Shown here in pieces: positions 1 to 8,968 of a stretch of DNA of 27,882 bases. Numbering within the stretch: position 1 is the first letter of the stretch; the number at the start of each line of letters is the position of its first letter. Below the pieces are notes generated by a model. That model saw only the letters and a program-made list of their open reading frames with translations, was not told where the DNA came from and searched no databases. This stretch comes from Bacteroidota bacterium (GTDB taxonomy: Bacteria > Bacteroidota > Bacteroidia > Bacteroidales > Paludibacteraceae), in NCBI GenBank assembly GCA_022709605.1, contig JAKLIM010000002.1, forward strand, positions 1-27,882, given 5' to 3'. The translations under genes and the position numbers were made by a program.

Positions 1-1747
1 CGAAGGTGATAATATTGGTTTACAACAAAATAACGATTATGTTTGGGTTCATAATTGCGATTTATTTTATGGAAATGCAGGGAGCGATGCCGACCAGATT
101 AAAGGCGATGGTGCTATGGATTGCAAAAAATCGACCTGGGTAACTTTCTCGTACAATCATTTTTGGGATACCGGGAAATCGAACCTTCTGGGTTTGAGCG
201 AGGGAACAACAACCGGTTTATACATTACGTATCATCACAATTGGTACGATCATTCCGACTCGCGGCATCCACGCGTTCGGTTTTATTCAGCTCATGTTTA
301 CAACAATTATTACGATGGTATTGCCAAATACGGAGTTGGATCTACTGAAGGATCTTCGGTTTTTGTTGAAAATAATTTTTTCCGCAATTGTAAATATCCT
401 ATGCTTACTTCGATGCAGGGAACTGATATATTTTATGATGGCGAGGGTACGTTTTCCGGTGAAGATGGAGGAACCATCAAATCGTTTAACAATTCAATGA
501 GCGGACAAAACCGTTATGTACCATACAATTCCTCAACTTTTCCTGTTGAGTTCGACGCTGTTGAAGCCGCAAGCAGAGGCGAAGTAATTTCCGGAACTAT
601 CAAATCGAAACAGGGAGCAAATACGTATAATAATTTTGATACGAATGCATCATTATATGTAAAAACATTTATTCCGGATGAACCCGAAGTGGCTAAAACC
701 AACGTTATGACGTATGCCGGTAGGACTTCCGGAGGCGATTTAAAATGGACTTTTAATAATGCCGTTGATGATGTGTCGTATGCTGTAAATACAGCCCTAA
801 AAGCTACACTTTCGGGTTATAAAACAAAATTAGTTTCGGTTCAGGGCGAAGGATCTTCCATTGGAACCAGTCAAACTCTTATATCTTCAACCGACAATAG
901 CCAAACGGTAGTAACCGGAACAGCCATTGAACCAATGATTTTTACATGGGGCGGCGATGCAACCGATGCTTCAGTTACGGGTTTACCGGCTTCAGGTGTA
1001 AGTTTTATAAAAAATGCCAGCGTTAAAACCATCACAGTGTCCGGAACACCAACTGCAAATGTAACTTTCACTGTTACAACAAGCGGAAGTGCAGGAACAC
1101 CAGCAACTTTATCGGGTTCTGTAACTGTTACCACAGGTGGTGGCACTACAGAAGAAATGATTCATAACTTTACAATATCGGGTAAAACAAGCGCTATATT
1201 TGCAATTTCCGGTAATATGAACAGCACCGATGGGAGCGTAAGTTATTCAGGATTATCATTAACAAAACGCTTAAAAATTGAATCATCAACTTCAATTACA
1301 TTTACAACGACTGAACCGGGCAAACTGACTTTAGTGTTTGATGCTACATTCAATGGGGCAATAAAAGTTGATGGAACTTCATACAATGCTGTGGCAGGGA
1401 TTGCGATCATTTCCCTTGCAGCGGGTTCGCATACCATTTCGAAAGGAGATGTAGCTAACCTGTTTTATATAAGCATGATATACAATTCTACCGGAGTTAT
1501 TACAGTAAAAAAACTATCCGGAATGGAAAGTTTGAAATTGTATCCAAATCCAGTTATTAACAGTTTAAATATATATTCTAACTCACACATTGATAAAGTA
1601 GAAATTTACAACATGTCCGGTATTTTGGTTAGAAGTGTTGATGATAAAATTTCAAACATTGACCTGAGTAACCTGAATGGTGGTAGTTATTTGGTAAAAG
1701 TATTTACCAAAGAAGGTTACGTAGTTAGAAAACTGGTAAAAGAATAA
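1..1747 (+). CDS. Pectate lyase, polysaccharide lyase family 1, with T9SS tail (5' end outside window)
   Basis: The reading frame is open from base 2, so the start and signal peptide lie upstream; 581 residues are visible. Residues about 1-225 form a right-handed beta-helix of the PL1 type. They include the Asp-rich calcium-site segment around GDGAMDCKKS (visible residues 35-44) and the RHPRVR motif (bases 263-280), whose arginines match the catalytic Arg region of PL1. Then come an Ig-like putative-Ig segment (bases about 930-1135), a beta-sandwich module common in Bacteroidota pectate lyases (about 1155-1490) and a T9SS type A sorting domain starting at LKLYPNP (about 1530 to the stop). It should cleave homogalacturonan by beta-elimination outside the cell, attached or released through T9SS. 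It converges on the RG-II operon, with which it shares a terminator. Family assignment is firm; pectate versus pectin preference cannot be read. Confidence 0.92.
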   Translation, partial: EGDNIGLQQNNDYVWVHNCDLFYGNAGSDADQIKGDGAMDCKKSTWVTFSYNHFWDTGKSNLLGLSEGTTTGLYITYHHNWYDHSDSRHPRVRFYSAHVYNNYYDGIAKYGVGSTEGSSVFVENNFFRNCKYPMLTSMQGTDIFYDGEGTFSGEDGGTIKSFNNSMSGQNRYVPYNSSTFPVEFDAVEAASRGEVISGTIKSKQGANTYNNFDTNASLYVKTFIPDEPEVAKTNVMTYAGRTSGGDLKWTFNNAVDDVSYAVNTALKATLSGYKTKLVSVQGEGSSIGTSQTLISSTDNSQTVVTGTAIEPMIFTWGGDATDASVTGLPASGVSFIKNASVKTITVSGTPTANVTFTVTTSGSAGTPATLSGSVTVTTGGGTTEEMIHNFTISGKTSAIFAISGNMNSTDGSVSYSGLSLTKRLKIESSTSITFTTTEPGKLTLVFDATFNGAIKVDGTSYNAVAGIAIISLAAGSHTISKGDVANLFYISMIYNSTGVITVKKLSGMESLKLYPNPVINSLNIYSNSHIDKVEIYNMSGILVRSVDDKISNIDLSNLNGGSYLVKVFTKEGYVVRKLVKE

Positions 1748-1762
1748 AACTTTTAAAATTGC

Positions 1763-1800
1763 AAAAATCCCCGGTACAGTTAACTATACCGGGGATTTTT
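1763..1800. terminator. Bidirectional intrinsic terminator
   Basis: A 14-bp perfect stem (1763-1776 with 1787-1800; core TCCCCGGTA/TACCGGGGA) closes a 10-base loop. A-tracts on one side and T-tracts on the other give a U-run in both directions. It sits between the convergent ends of the pectate lyase and the minus-strand operon, so it likely ends both transcripts. Confidence 0.93.
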
Positions 1801-1829
1801 TTATTAACGGCTTAACTATTTTACAGCCA

Positions 1830-4535
1830 TCAATTCTTCATCAATTTCAAGTAAGTTGTTTTTCCTTCGAAGCTGATTTTGCAAATATAAATTCCATTTT
1901 GAATGTTTTCAGGTGTCCAGTCAAATTGATTAATTCCACTTTGACCTTTACCTTTAAACAATTGTTTTACCAAACGGCCATCAACACTGTAAATGTCGAG
2001 TTTCAAATCGCTTTCGTAAGGTAAAGTTAACTGTATGCGGGTTGATTGAACAAACGGATTTGGATAATTGCTGCATGCAAGTATCTCTGCCAAAGGTATT
2101 TCAATCGCATTCAAATCGGAATAATCAAATGCAGCTAATGTAAGAGCCGACCATTCTGTACTTGATTTGGCACGGGCTTTAACAGTCATGCTATTGCCAA
2201 TATTCAAAGCGATGGAGTAAGGTTGAGCAGTAGCAGCAATTGCACCTGAAATTGAAGTTCTTGGATCCGAACCATCGGTAGTATAATAAATTGTCCCCGA
2301 ACTTGCTGTCATTCCCAAATTTATGGCTGATGAAATTGCACCTCCGTTGTGCGTAAAAACCGGGGCGTTAATGCTTGGGTATAAACTTGCTGCTTTTAAT
2401 TGAGTTAGTAAAACGTCCGTTCTTTGTGGAAAATAATTATTGACTAAATCTGCTTTTCGGGGCAACCAGTGATCAATAAGGGTATATGGATTATAGGGCG
2501 CATACCAATCGCTCCAACGAGCTGATTCACAAATCATTGCCTGTTCTATTTCATTGGCTAATTTATTATATCTTTCAATATTTTGGGCAGGAGTTAATTT
2601 ACCTCCGGTATCAAGTAAATGCTTTTTGATTCTGTCGGCAATAGTAATTTTAAAATCGGAATTTTTCTTTAAATATTGCATAAAAGCAGCAGGATTACCG
2701 GCTGATCCTGTAATTATTTTATTTTCGGAAAGCGAGGTCATCGAAGTTTCTGCATCCCATACCAGAAATTTGAATCCATGTTCATTGGTCAATCTGTTAC
2801 GTCCAACAGCCCAGTTATTCGCATCCCAGTCACCATTGCCAATGTAGTAATTTATAAGCATATAATCAATGTAATTATCAACATCCAACAGTTTTTGGTA
2901 CGATGCATTCACTGATCCATCGTCATTTTTTCCCTGAATTTTTTGATAATTTGTATTGGTTTGAACCCCTGAAATTTGTGATTTAAATGAATTCCACGCA
3001 GCCATAGTCCCATCCGTTGGCGTAGTAGTTTCCTTTTCTTTCACCACATCATAATCGTCTTCATTTCCACCCAAATAAGATTCCATAAAATCTTTATTCA
3101 ACTCTTCCGAAATATTATAAACACCCCAATATAAACCATTCAGGTATAAATGCACAAAAGTTTCGTGCGCTGAAATATGTTCCATATCCAGTTGAGTGGT
3201 TTTTGCCCATGAATCCTGAATGTACTGAGCGGCCGTTTGTTGCGCAACTGCATTTTTAACCCATGTATAATTATAGCCGGCTCTTAATATCAGTGAATTA
3301 AATTCTTTTGTGGTATTTTTTTCATCAAAAATATCAAAATTCAGTTTCGTTGGGCCATACGTTGGTTTGAATGCAAGTTCAAATCCATGTTTCGAGCTGT
3401 TTGAAGGGCGGCGACTATTTCCACCGTGTAATTTCAACCTGCAATTAATCTGAAATTCCTGACCGGAAGCCGGATTAAAATATTCTACTGAAGCCGGGCG
3501 CTCCCATGCTTTACTTTCGCTGTGTGGTAAACCGGTAAAAATATAAATTCCCCCTGTGTTTACGTTTTCTACATTCGAAAATAAATTTCCAATATCGGTC
3601 ACAATATTCATGGTTGGAATAGCTTGAAATGCGCCCGAAATCCGATCTTTATAAGCAGCAGCGGAAGTAACCCTTGCATCCATTTCGTAATCAGCAGTTA
3701 TCGAAGTTGTTGCATCCGATTCTTTCCAGTCGGCGGGATATCCGGCTGGCGCTTTGGGTTGTTTTATTACATCTTTCAAAAAAATATAAGAATTACTAAT
3801 TACAGGGCTACTTACATTTGAACTATTGAATATCACTGCACTAACGGGTGTTGTAGTGCTAATCCGAACGGGTTGTGTATATAAAGTGGCATTTGTTTTT
3901 GTAGGTCGGGTGCCGTTCAAAGTATAATATATCGAGCCACTTCCGCCCGGTATGTTTAGTGTCAGATCAAATGCATTATCATAAAATCCACGCTTATGAC
4001 TGAAAGTTGGAGCAAAAGGTATAGTACCGGTAATATTCGGTTGACCGGGCGTAGCTGAACTAAAAAACACATATTGCCCCTGAAAAAATCCATAAGAAAC
4101 GTCCTGAATTTGTGCCGGAAATAGTGGTGAATAAGCATGAGAAATAGTAGTGTCCGGCTCTGAAATGGCTAAAAATTCACCCGATCCGGAAAGTTTAAAA
4201 TTGGTATGCAAATTCTTTGATGGGTCGATACGATTTTTACCGGAAGCATAAACAATTAAATACGCACCTTTTGGTAAATTTAACGAAGGGAATTGCCATT
4301 CTTTAAGATTATTCTGATTATCAGAAAGATACCAGCCACCCAAATCAATATTTTCATCGGTATTGTTGTATAATTCAATCCAGTCGGAATGTTCATTATC
4401 TTCATCTACAATTCCATTGGAGTTGATGGCCATAAATTCAGTAATCAATATTTTATTGCTTTGAGCAAATGCAATAAATGGGAGAAATAAAAGTACGATT
4501 GTTAAAAACTGTCTGATTTGTGTTGATTTTTTCAT
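1830..4535 (-). CDS. CotH-kinase-like secreted protein with lamin-tail domain and T9SS tail
   Basis: 901 residues; signal peptide 1-24 (cleavage near AFAQ). Residues about 26-150 are a lamin-tail domain (ITEFMAINS, DWIELYN, GWYLSD). About 172-250 and 755-820 are two beta-sandwich modules of the chitobiase C-terminal type (IYYTLNGTRP, IYYTTDGSDP). About 345-600 is a CotH domain: KLHGGNSR at 368, GLYWGVYNISEE at 467, and the late acidic motifs DVDNYIDY, NGDWDANN and LVWDAE at 551-595, which fit the atypical secreted protein-kinase fold. About 828-901 is a T9SS type A tail. It is the last gene of the four-gene minus operon, 62 bases after the GH137-GH2-like gene. CotH proteins in Bacillus phosphorylate spore-coat proteins; the role here is unknown, and surface display next to glycan-degrading enzymes suggests a binding, modifying or scaffold job. 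Domain calls are confident, function is not. Confidence 0.88.
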   Translation of the reverse strand: MKKSTQIRQFLTIVLLFLPFIAFAQSNKILITEFMAINSNGIVDEDNEHSDWIELYNNTDENIDLGGWYLSDNQNNLKEWQFPSLNLPKGAYLIVYASGKNRIDPSKNLHTNFKLSGSGEFLAISEPDTTISHAYSPLFPAQIQDVSYGFFQGQYVFFSSATPGQPNITGTIPFAPTFSHKRGFYDNAFDLTLNIPGGSGSIYYTLNGTRPTKTNATLYTQPVRISTTTPVSAVIFNSSNVSSPVISNSYIFLKDVIKQPKAPAGYPADWKESDATTSITADYEMDARVTSAAAYKDRISGAFQAIPTMNIVTDIGNLFSNVENVNTGGIYIFTGLPHSESKAWERPASVEYFNPASGQEFQINCRLKLHGGNSRRPSNSSKHGFELAFKPTYGPTKLNFDIFDEKNTTKEFNSLILRAGYNYTWVKNAVAQQTAAQYIQDSWAKTTQLDMEHISAHETFVHLYLNGLYWGVYNISEELNKDFMESYLGGNEDDYDVVKEKETTTPTDGTMAAWNSFKSQISGVQTNTNYQKIQGKNDDGSVNASYQKLLDVDNYIDYMLINYYIGNGDWDANNWAVGRNRLTNEHGFKFLVWDAETSMTSLSENKIITGSAGNPAAFMQYLKKNSDFKITIADRIKKHLLDTGGKLTPAQNIERYNKLANEIEQAMICESARWSDWYAPYNPYTLIDHWLPRKADLVNNYFPQRTDVLLTQLKAASLYPSINAPVFTHNGGAISSAINLGMTASSGTIYYTTDGSDPRTSISGAIAATAQPYSIALNIGNSMTVKARAKSSTEWSALTLAAFDYSDLNAIEIPLAEILACSNYPNPFVQSTRIQLTLPYESDLKLDIYSVDGRLVKQLFKGKGQSGINQFDWTPENIQNGIYICKISFEGKTTYLKLMKN

Positions 4536-4597
4536 CTTATTTTTCTTGTTTCAATTATCAAAATTATTAATTCAAAACGTCCTTTTGGCGTTTGAAA

Positions 4598-7500
4598 TTA
4601 TTGTACTTCTAAGGATTCAAAACTTAAACCCTGTGTGTTTTCGCCGTAAATCTTTACAAAATATTTACCGGCATTTATATAACTCCCTGTGGTAGTGCTA
4701 ATTTGCTTCCATTTTTCGGGAGCATCCGGAAAAGTGATTTCATCGTCGCGAAGCAGTGTGCCATTGGCTGCTAAAAATTGCATGCGGGCTTTAATCGGTT
4801 TACCGCTTGTGTTCATATAGTTGAAACGCAAGGCATAGACCTGAGCCAATCCGGTGGTAATTGTCCATTGAATGGAATTGTCATTTCCGTTGGCTAATTT
4901 AATACCGTCTTTTTTGCGAACAAGTACTTTTTCGGTTTTGCCTTTCAATAGTGCCATTTCTGCTTCATAAAGAATGCTTTTGCGGGCGTTTTTATCTTCG
5001 GGAAGCATTTCTTTCGGCGTTTTTTCCAAAACATTCTTTTCTGCATCGGCCCACGACCAATCCGTTTGTTTAGGTTGAATTATTTGGATATCTTTTTCAG
5101 AAGTAGCAATGGCAATGGCCGAAATCAGTGCTTGACCGGCTTTTATTTCGGGGAACGAAATCACCAATTTTCCGCCTTTTACAGTAGCATAAACTACTTT
5201 TTTTAATGCGCCATCGTGTCCGCTTTCAGCCCAAATATCCAGGTCATTCAACACAATCGAATCATTTATAGCTACATCGAAAATGCGCAAACCTTCACAA
5301 TCCGTTTTTTCGCTGCCACCAGTTCCGTGCCACGGTTCGGTGAAGTAAAGTTCTACACGGTATTTTCCATTGGGAACAGGAAAGCTAAAGTTTAGTTTAT
5401 GACGTCCGAAACGGAAATTACCAAACAACGTCCAGTCTTTTGTTCCTCGAATAGGATCGTAAGTTACCCGTTGACTTGCCAGGTAAGGATTCAGCTCCTT
5501 GAAATCAGCGGCCCACGAACGAGAAAAAGTGGTATCATCCTTGAGCCAGATTTGACCAAACGCATCTTTGTATTCGTCGCCACCACAGTTGAGGCGGTAA
5601 AGGTAGTTGTAATTGGGTTCTGCTTTATTTAAAGAATTTTTTGAACACAAATTGCGCAAATTTTCGCAAATTTCCTGTTCATTTTCATTTTGTTTGATCG
5701 ATTTTGAATTGATATCAAATTGCGTTGATTTACGATGATTTGTGTTTAAATCTTTTTCCTCACAATATAAAGTTTCAAAATGCGGCGCTTTTTCCAGATT
5801 ATTCAGCACAATCACATCTTCTGCTACAGCTTTTCCATCAAAATAACCCACAGCGCGCAGTACATTATAACGAATATCGCGGTTTTCCCAGGTGAAATGC
5901 GTTCCAATGCCATTGTTTTTCTTTTTGCCCAAATAAACTGAATCCACAGCATCATTGTACAATTTCACACTGTCGCAATTACTGTAAACTTCTATGGTTG
6001 CTCTTGTGCGTTTACTGAAACGGTTTGGCCAGGTGTGCGATATAATATACACCATTGGTTCTTTACTTGCGGGTGTATAATTGGCTTTGTACAAGTAATA
6101 AGCATCAGTCGGTTCTTCCCATGGACTTACCAAACCTTTGTAATTGAACGGACCAACTTTATCAACGACCCGATACATTTCGTCGGGTTGACGGCGACCG
6201 GGATTGTCGTGAGAACTGTAAATCCACTGAAACTGTCCACAAACGCTATCCTTCACCGATTCGGCCAGTTTTATTTTTGTTTCCAAAATCTGACAAGCAC
6301 GACTTTCGCTCCACGCACCATTCATATCAAAAGCGTTAGGTTCGGTGTGGAAACCCAACGAACGCCAGGCGCCATATTCACCGTTGAGTAATTGATCTTT
6401 CTTTGAAAGTTCGTGCGCATAGTTTTCAAGATTTGGACTATACGTTCCGCTCCAGTTTTGCACCACGTTCCAGTCAGTACCTTCGCCACCGTTGCAGGTA
6501 GTGATTACACGCATGGTGAACGCTGTAGGATCCATTTCACGAATTATATTGCTGCACTCTTCGGCAAAATCTTTGGGCAACACACTTTCATTTTGTAATC
6601 CCCAAATGGTTACTGATGGTGAATTCCGGTGTTCTTTTACCCATTGGCGAAGCAGTGTTTTGAAATTTGTCCGAAACTCAGGCGTATCGTACCACACATG
6701 TGCCGAAAATTGTGTCCAGTAAAGGATACCTTTTTCATCTAATAATTTCTGATATTCCAGGTTGTGTGGCTGATGTGCATCGCGGAAAGCATTGAATCCG
6801 GCAGACTGAATTTGTTTTACACGCGAAATAATTTGCTCATTACTAAATGCATGCGATTGTCCGAATTGATGTTCGTATTCACAAGTTCCATTGATAAAAG
6901 TGGGTTTGTCGTTCAGGAAAAAGCGTCCATCGCCATCGTTGCGTTTTACCGGCCAGCTAATGGTACGAACGCCAAATGAAGTGGTAATTTCGTCAGTTGT
7001 TACGTTATTTCCCGGCTTAATCATTGATGCCAATTTGTATAAATAAGGCTTCTCGATGCTCCAGCGAATCGGATTTTTTATAGGCGATGACTGACGAATG
7101 ATTTTGGTTTCTCCGGCATTTAAGGACACTTTTTCAGCCAAACGAAACACAGCAATTCCATCATCATTATTTAATTTATTTACCAATTCCATTTCCACTT
7201 TTTCGGTTGAATAATTTTTTATTTCTGTATCAATAAATACCGAATCAGCTTTGTCGTTGTGCCAAACATGTACGCCAAAAGGTTCAATACGCACATTATC
7301 TGTTACTTCCAGCACCACAGGGCGAAAAATTCCCAATGGTTGCGAACCTTCGCTGAAACCCCATTCCGAAGAGCAACCACCACACACCCAGGGCATATCG
7401 GCTATCATCTCTGGATGCTCTGCCACTACGGTCAGTTGATTTGTACTACCGTGTTTAATTTCTTTCGAAACATCAATTGTAAAAGTCGTTCTTCCGCTCA

Positions 7501-8875
7501 AAAATCGACCGTAATTTTTACCGTTTAAAATAACTGTTGCGTATGTTCCAACGCCTTCGAAACGAAGAAAATATTGTTTGTTTGGTTCCGCTGCCGGAGC
7601 TGTAAATGTTTTTGTATAAGTTGCTGTTCCGTGTAAGTTTCCGTGTGTGAGTTGACGATAACCGTAATAATCGTCCCAATTATGCGGGATGTTCACATTG
7701 AAAGTATCCTTATTCATCCAGGTTTTCCAATTTTGATTGAGGTTTATCAGCTTACGGCGTTGCTTCACTTCAGGTTCGGGGAAACGGACTTCCGAACGTC
7801 CCATTGGTTTGCTTGTCGCAACTGCAATACCACGTTGATCGGATTTATTTACCGCACAATAAAAATGATATACCACGCCATTATGTTGAATCACATAACT
7901 TTTATGCGCAAACAGATCATCGTAGGGTTTCGAAGGAATTATCAAATCCTCACCTTGCCAATCGTACCAGTGAATCAGGTCGTAGCTACACGCAAAGGTA
8001 TTGTATGCTTTGTAAGGCTTGTTGGTGTTGAAAGCCGAAAAGTAGAACATTACGAACAAGTCGCCAAACTGCTGAATTTGTGCATCGCCGGTAATCATTC
8101 CCTGAATTTCGTGACCAAAAACAGGATTTCCCGCGTATCGTTTCCATTTTTTTAAATCTCTCGAAAGTGCAATGCCAATTCGTTCGCCTTTCAAGCCCGT
8201 TTCGGGATGCTTTCCACCTGCATTATAAAACATTACAAATGGCTCACCCAGTGTTTTCTTTTTATCCCAATAAATGGTGCTTTTGTATTGCGTGAGGTTT
8301 TCGAACCATTGCGCATCTTTGTCCTTTATCGAAAGAATAGGTTTTTTTGCTGATTCCCATTCTATTGCTTTACCTAAATTCTTTTTATCAGTCCACGAAA
8401 GCCCGATACTTAACGGACCTTTCTCATAACCGGAATTTTCACCACCAATATAAGTCATCCAGTATTTGCCTTTCCAGGTTTGTAATTCGTAGCTTCCACC
8501 CCACGTCATGTCGGACAAAGCTGGGAAACCACCACGCTGGCTCTGGTCCCAGGTATTTTCTTTAAAAGAAAGAATTCGTCCTTTTGTTGTCCAATGCAAT
8601 AAATCGTTACTTTCGGCCATCCATGTTTCGTAGCCACGACCATCGGTTCCGGTTTTGCCGTTATAAACCACATAAGTCATATACCATTTGCCATCTTTTT
8701 GGAAAACAGTAGGGCAGTCTATTTTATAATTATTGGTGGTTGGCGCTAAGACTAATCCATATTTATAAGGCGTTTTTACCTGCTCGTAGATTTCAGCTAT
8801 TTTGGACTGAGACACCTCTTGTGCAGATAAAAATTGAGAAAGAAAAAATATTGAAAGTAAAAAAATATGTTTCAT
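4598..8875 (-). CDS. GH137-like beta-propeller + GH2 bifunctional RG-II glycosidase with malectin module
   Basis: 1425 residues; signal peptide 1-19 (LSAQ/E). Residues about 40-360 form a five-bladed propeller (D53 in IDCPTVF; candidate acidic residues E151 and E231 in E-x-IG-type blade motifs). About 375-1030 is a complete GH2 enzyme: sugar-binding domain, Ig-like domain, TIM barrel with acid/base E763 (WGLQNES) and nucleophile E833 (NGEYGAW). About 1088-1257 is a malectin domain (LNCGGDEY, DVAINDS) and about 1300-1425 a CBM-like beta-sandwich. The length and the propeller-plus-GH2 order match Bacteroides BT0996, in which GH137 is a beta-L-arabinofuranosidase and the GH2 part a beta-glucuronidase-type enzyme, both acting on RG-II; this is recalled family knowledge. 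The neighbouring GH138 gene is also paired with this type in Bacteroides. There is no T9SS tail, so it is probably periplasmic. Odd: residues about 1043-1078 are encoded by an inserted short repeat. Confidence 0.85.
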   Translation of the reverse strand: MKHIFLLSIFFLSQFLSAQEVSQSKIAEIYEQVKTPYKYGLVLAPTTNNYKIDCPTVFQKDGKWYMTYVVYNGKTGTDGRGYETWMAESNDLLHWTTKGRILSFKENTWDQSQRGGFPALSDMTWGGSYELQTWKGKYWMTYIGGENSGYEKGPLSIGLSWTDKKNLGKAIEWESAKKPILSIKDKDAQWFENLTQYKSTIYWDKKKTLGEPFVMFYNAGGKHPETGLKGERIGIALSRDLKKWKRYAGNPVFGHEIQGMITGDAQIQQFGDLFVMFYFSAFNTNKPYKAYNTFACSYDLIHWYDWQGEDLIIPSKPYDDLFAHKSYVIQHNGVVYHFYCAVNKSDQRGIAVATSKPMGRSEVRFPEPEVKQRRKLINLNQNWKTWMNKDTFNVNIPHNWDDYYGYRQLTHGNLHGTATYTKTFTAPAAEPNKQYFLRFEGVGTYATVILNGKNYGRFLSGRTTFTIDVSKEIKHGSTNQLTVVAEHPEMIADMPWVCGGCSSEWGFSEGSQPLGIFRPVVLEVTDNVRIEPFGVHVWHNDKADSVFIDTEIKNYSTEKVEMELVNKLNNDDGIAVFRLAEKVSLNAGETKIIRQSSPIKNPIRWSIEKPYLYKLASMIKPGNNVTTDEITTSFGVRTISWPVKRNDGDGRFFLNDKPTFINGTCEYEHQFGQSHAFSNEQIISRVKQIQSAGFNAFRDAHQPHNLEYQKLLDEKGILYWTQFSAHVWYDTPEFRTNFKTLLRQWVKEHRNSPSVTIWGLQNESVLPKDFAEECSNIIREMDPTAFTMRVITTCNGGEGTDWNVVQNWSGTYSPNLENYAHELSKKDQLLNGEYGAWRSLGFHTEPNAFDMNGAWSESRACQILETKIKLAESVKDSVCGQFQWIYSSHDNPGRRQPDEMYRVVDKVGPFNYKGLVSPWEEPTDAYYLYKANYTPASKEPMVYIISHTWPNRFSKRTRATIEVYSNCDSVKLYNDAVDSVYLGKKKNNGIGTHFTWENRDIRYNVLRAVGYFDGKAVAEDVIVLNNLEKAPHFETLYCEEKDLNTNHRKSTQFDINSKSIKQNENEQEICENLRNLCSKNSLNKAEPNYNYLYRLNCGGDEYKDAFGQIWLKDDTTFSRSWAADFKELNPYLASQRVTYDPIRGTKDWTLFGNFRFGRHKLNFSFPVPNGKYRVELYFTEPWHGTGGSEKTDCEGLRIFDVAINDSIVLNDLDIWAESGHDGALKKVVYATVKGGKLVISFPEIKAGQALISAIAIATSEKDIQIIQPKQTDWSWADAEKNVLEKTPKEMLPEDKNARKSILYEAEMALLKGKTEKVLVRKKDGIKLANGNDNSIQWTITTGLAQVYALRFNYMNTSGKPIKARMQFLAANGTLLRDDEITFPDAPEKWKQISTTTGSYINAGKYFVKIYGENTQGLSFESLEVQ
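5640..5750. repeat. Short inverted-repeat element inserted in frame in the GH137-GH2-like gene
   Basis: The ends are inverted copies: TTTGAACACAAAT at 5640-5652 against ATTTGTGTTTAAA at 5738-5750 (12 of 13 pair). The left half holds CGCAAAT units at 5655-5661 and 5665-5671; the right half holds CGTAAAT and CGCAA on the other strand. The same unit recurs three times at 27733-27760 in a non-coding spacer. Translated, it gives an Asn/Lys/Ser/Gln-rich stretch (residues about 1043-1078) between the GH2 and malectin domains, with no stop codon. Confidence 0.7.
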
Positions 8876-8885
8876 GATCCCTAAT

Positions 8886-8899
8886 CCGTCAGCTGACGG
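8886..8899. repeat. Perfect 14-bp palindrome before the GH137-GH2-like start
   Basis: CCGTCAGCTGACGG is self-complementary. It ends 10 bases upstream of the minus-strand ATG (8873-8875). In the mRNA it would fold directly over or beside the ribosome-binding region. It looks like a dispersed palindromic repeat of the phylum, but could also act on translation. Confidence 0.65.
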
Positions 8900-8949
8900 G
8901 GAATTAAATTAGTTTTGTTTTAAAATAAAGAATATCCATGAAAACCTTT

Positions 8950-8968
8950 CCCCCTCAGGGGTTAGGGG
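8950..8968. repeat. C-rich/G-rich intergenic repeat covering the FISUMP stop codon
   Basis: The sequence CCCCCTCAGGGGTTAG followed by GGG matches a second copy at 9700-9716 (CCCCCTTTAGGGGTTAG) except in the central 3-4 bases. Both sit exactly at the 3' end of a minus-strand gene. CCCC/GGGG can form a short GC hairpin. Confidence 0.7.

Noticed and set aside
7643..8155. 170-codon open frame opposite the GH137-GH2-like gene
   Set aside because: Antisense shadow of a strongly supported domain-bearing gene; its translation shows no family features.
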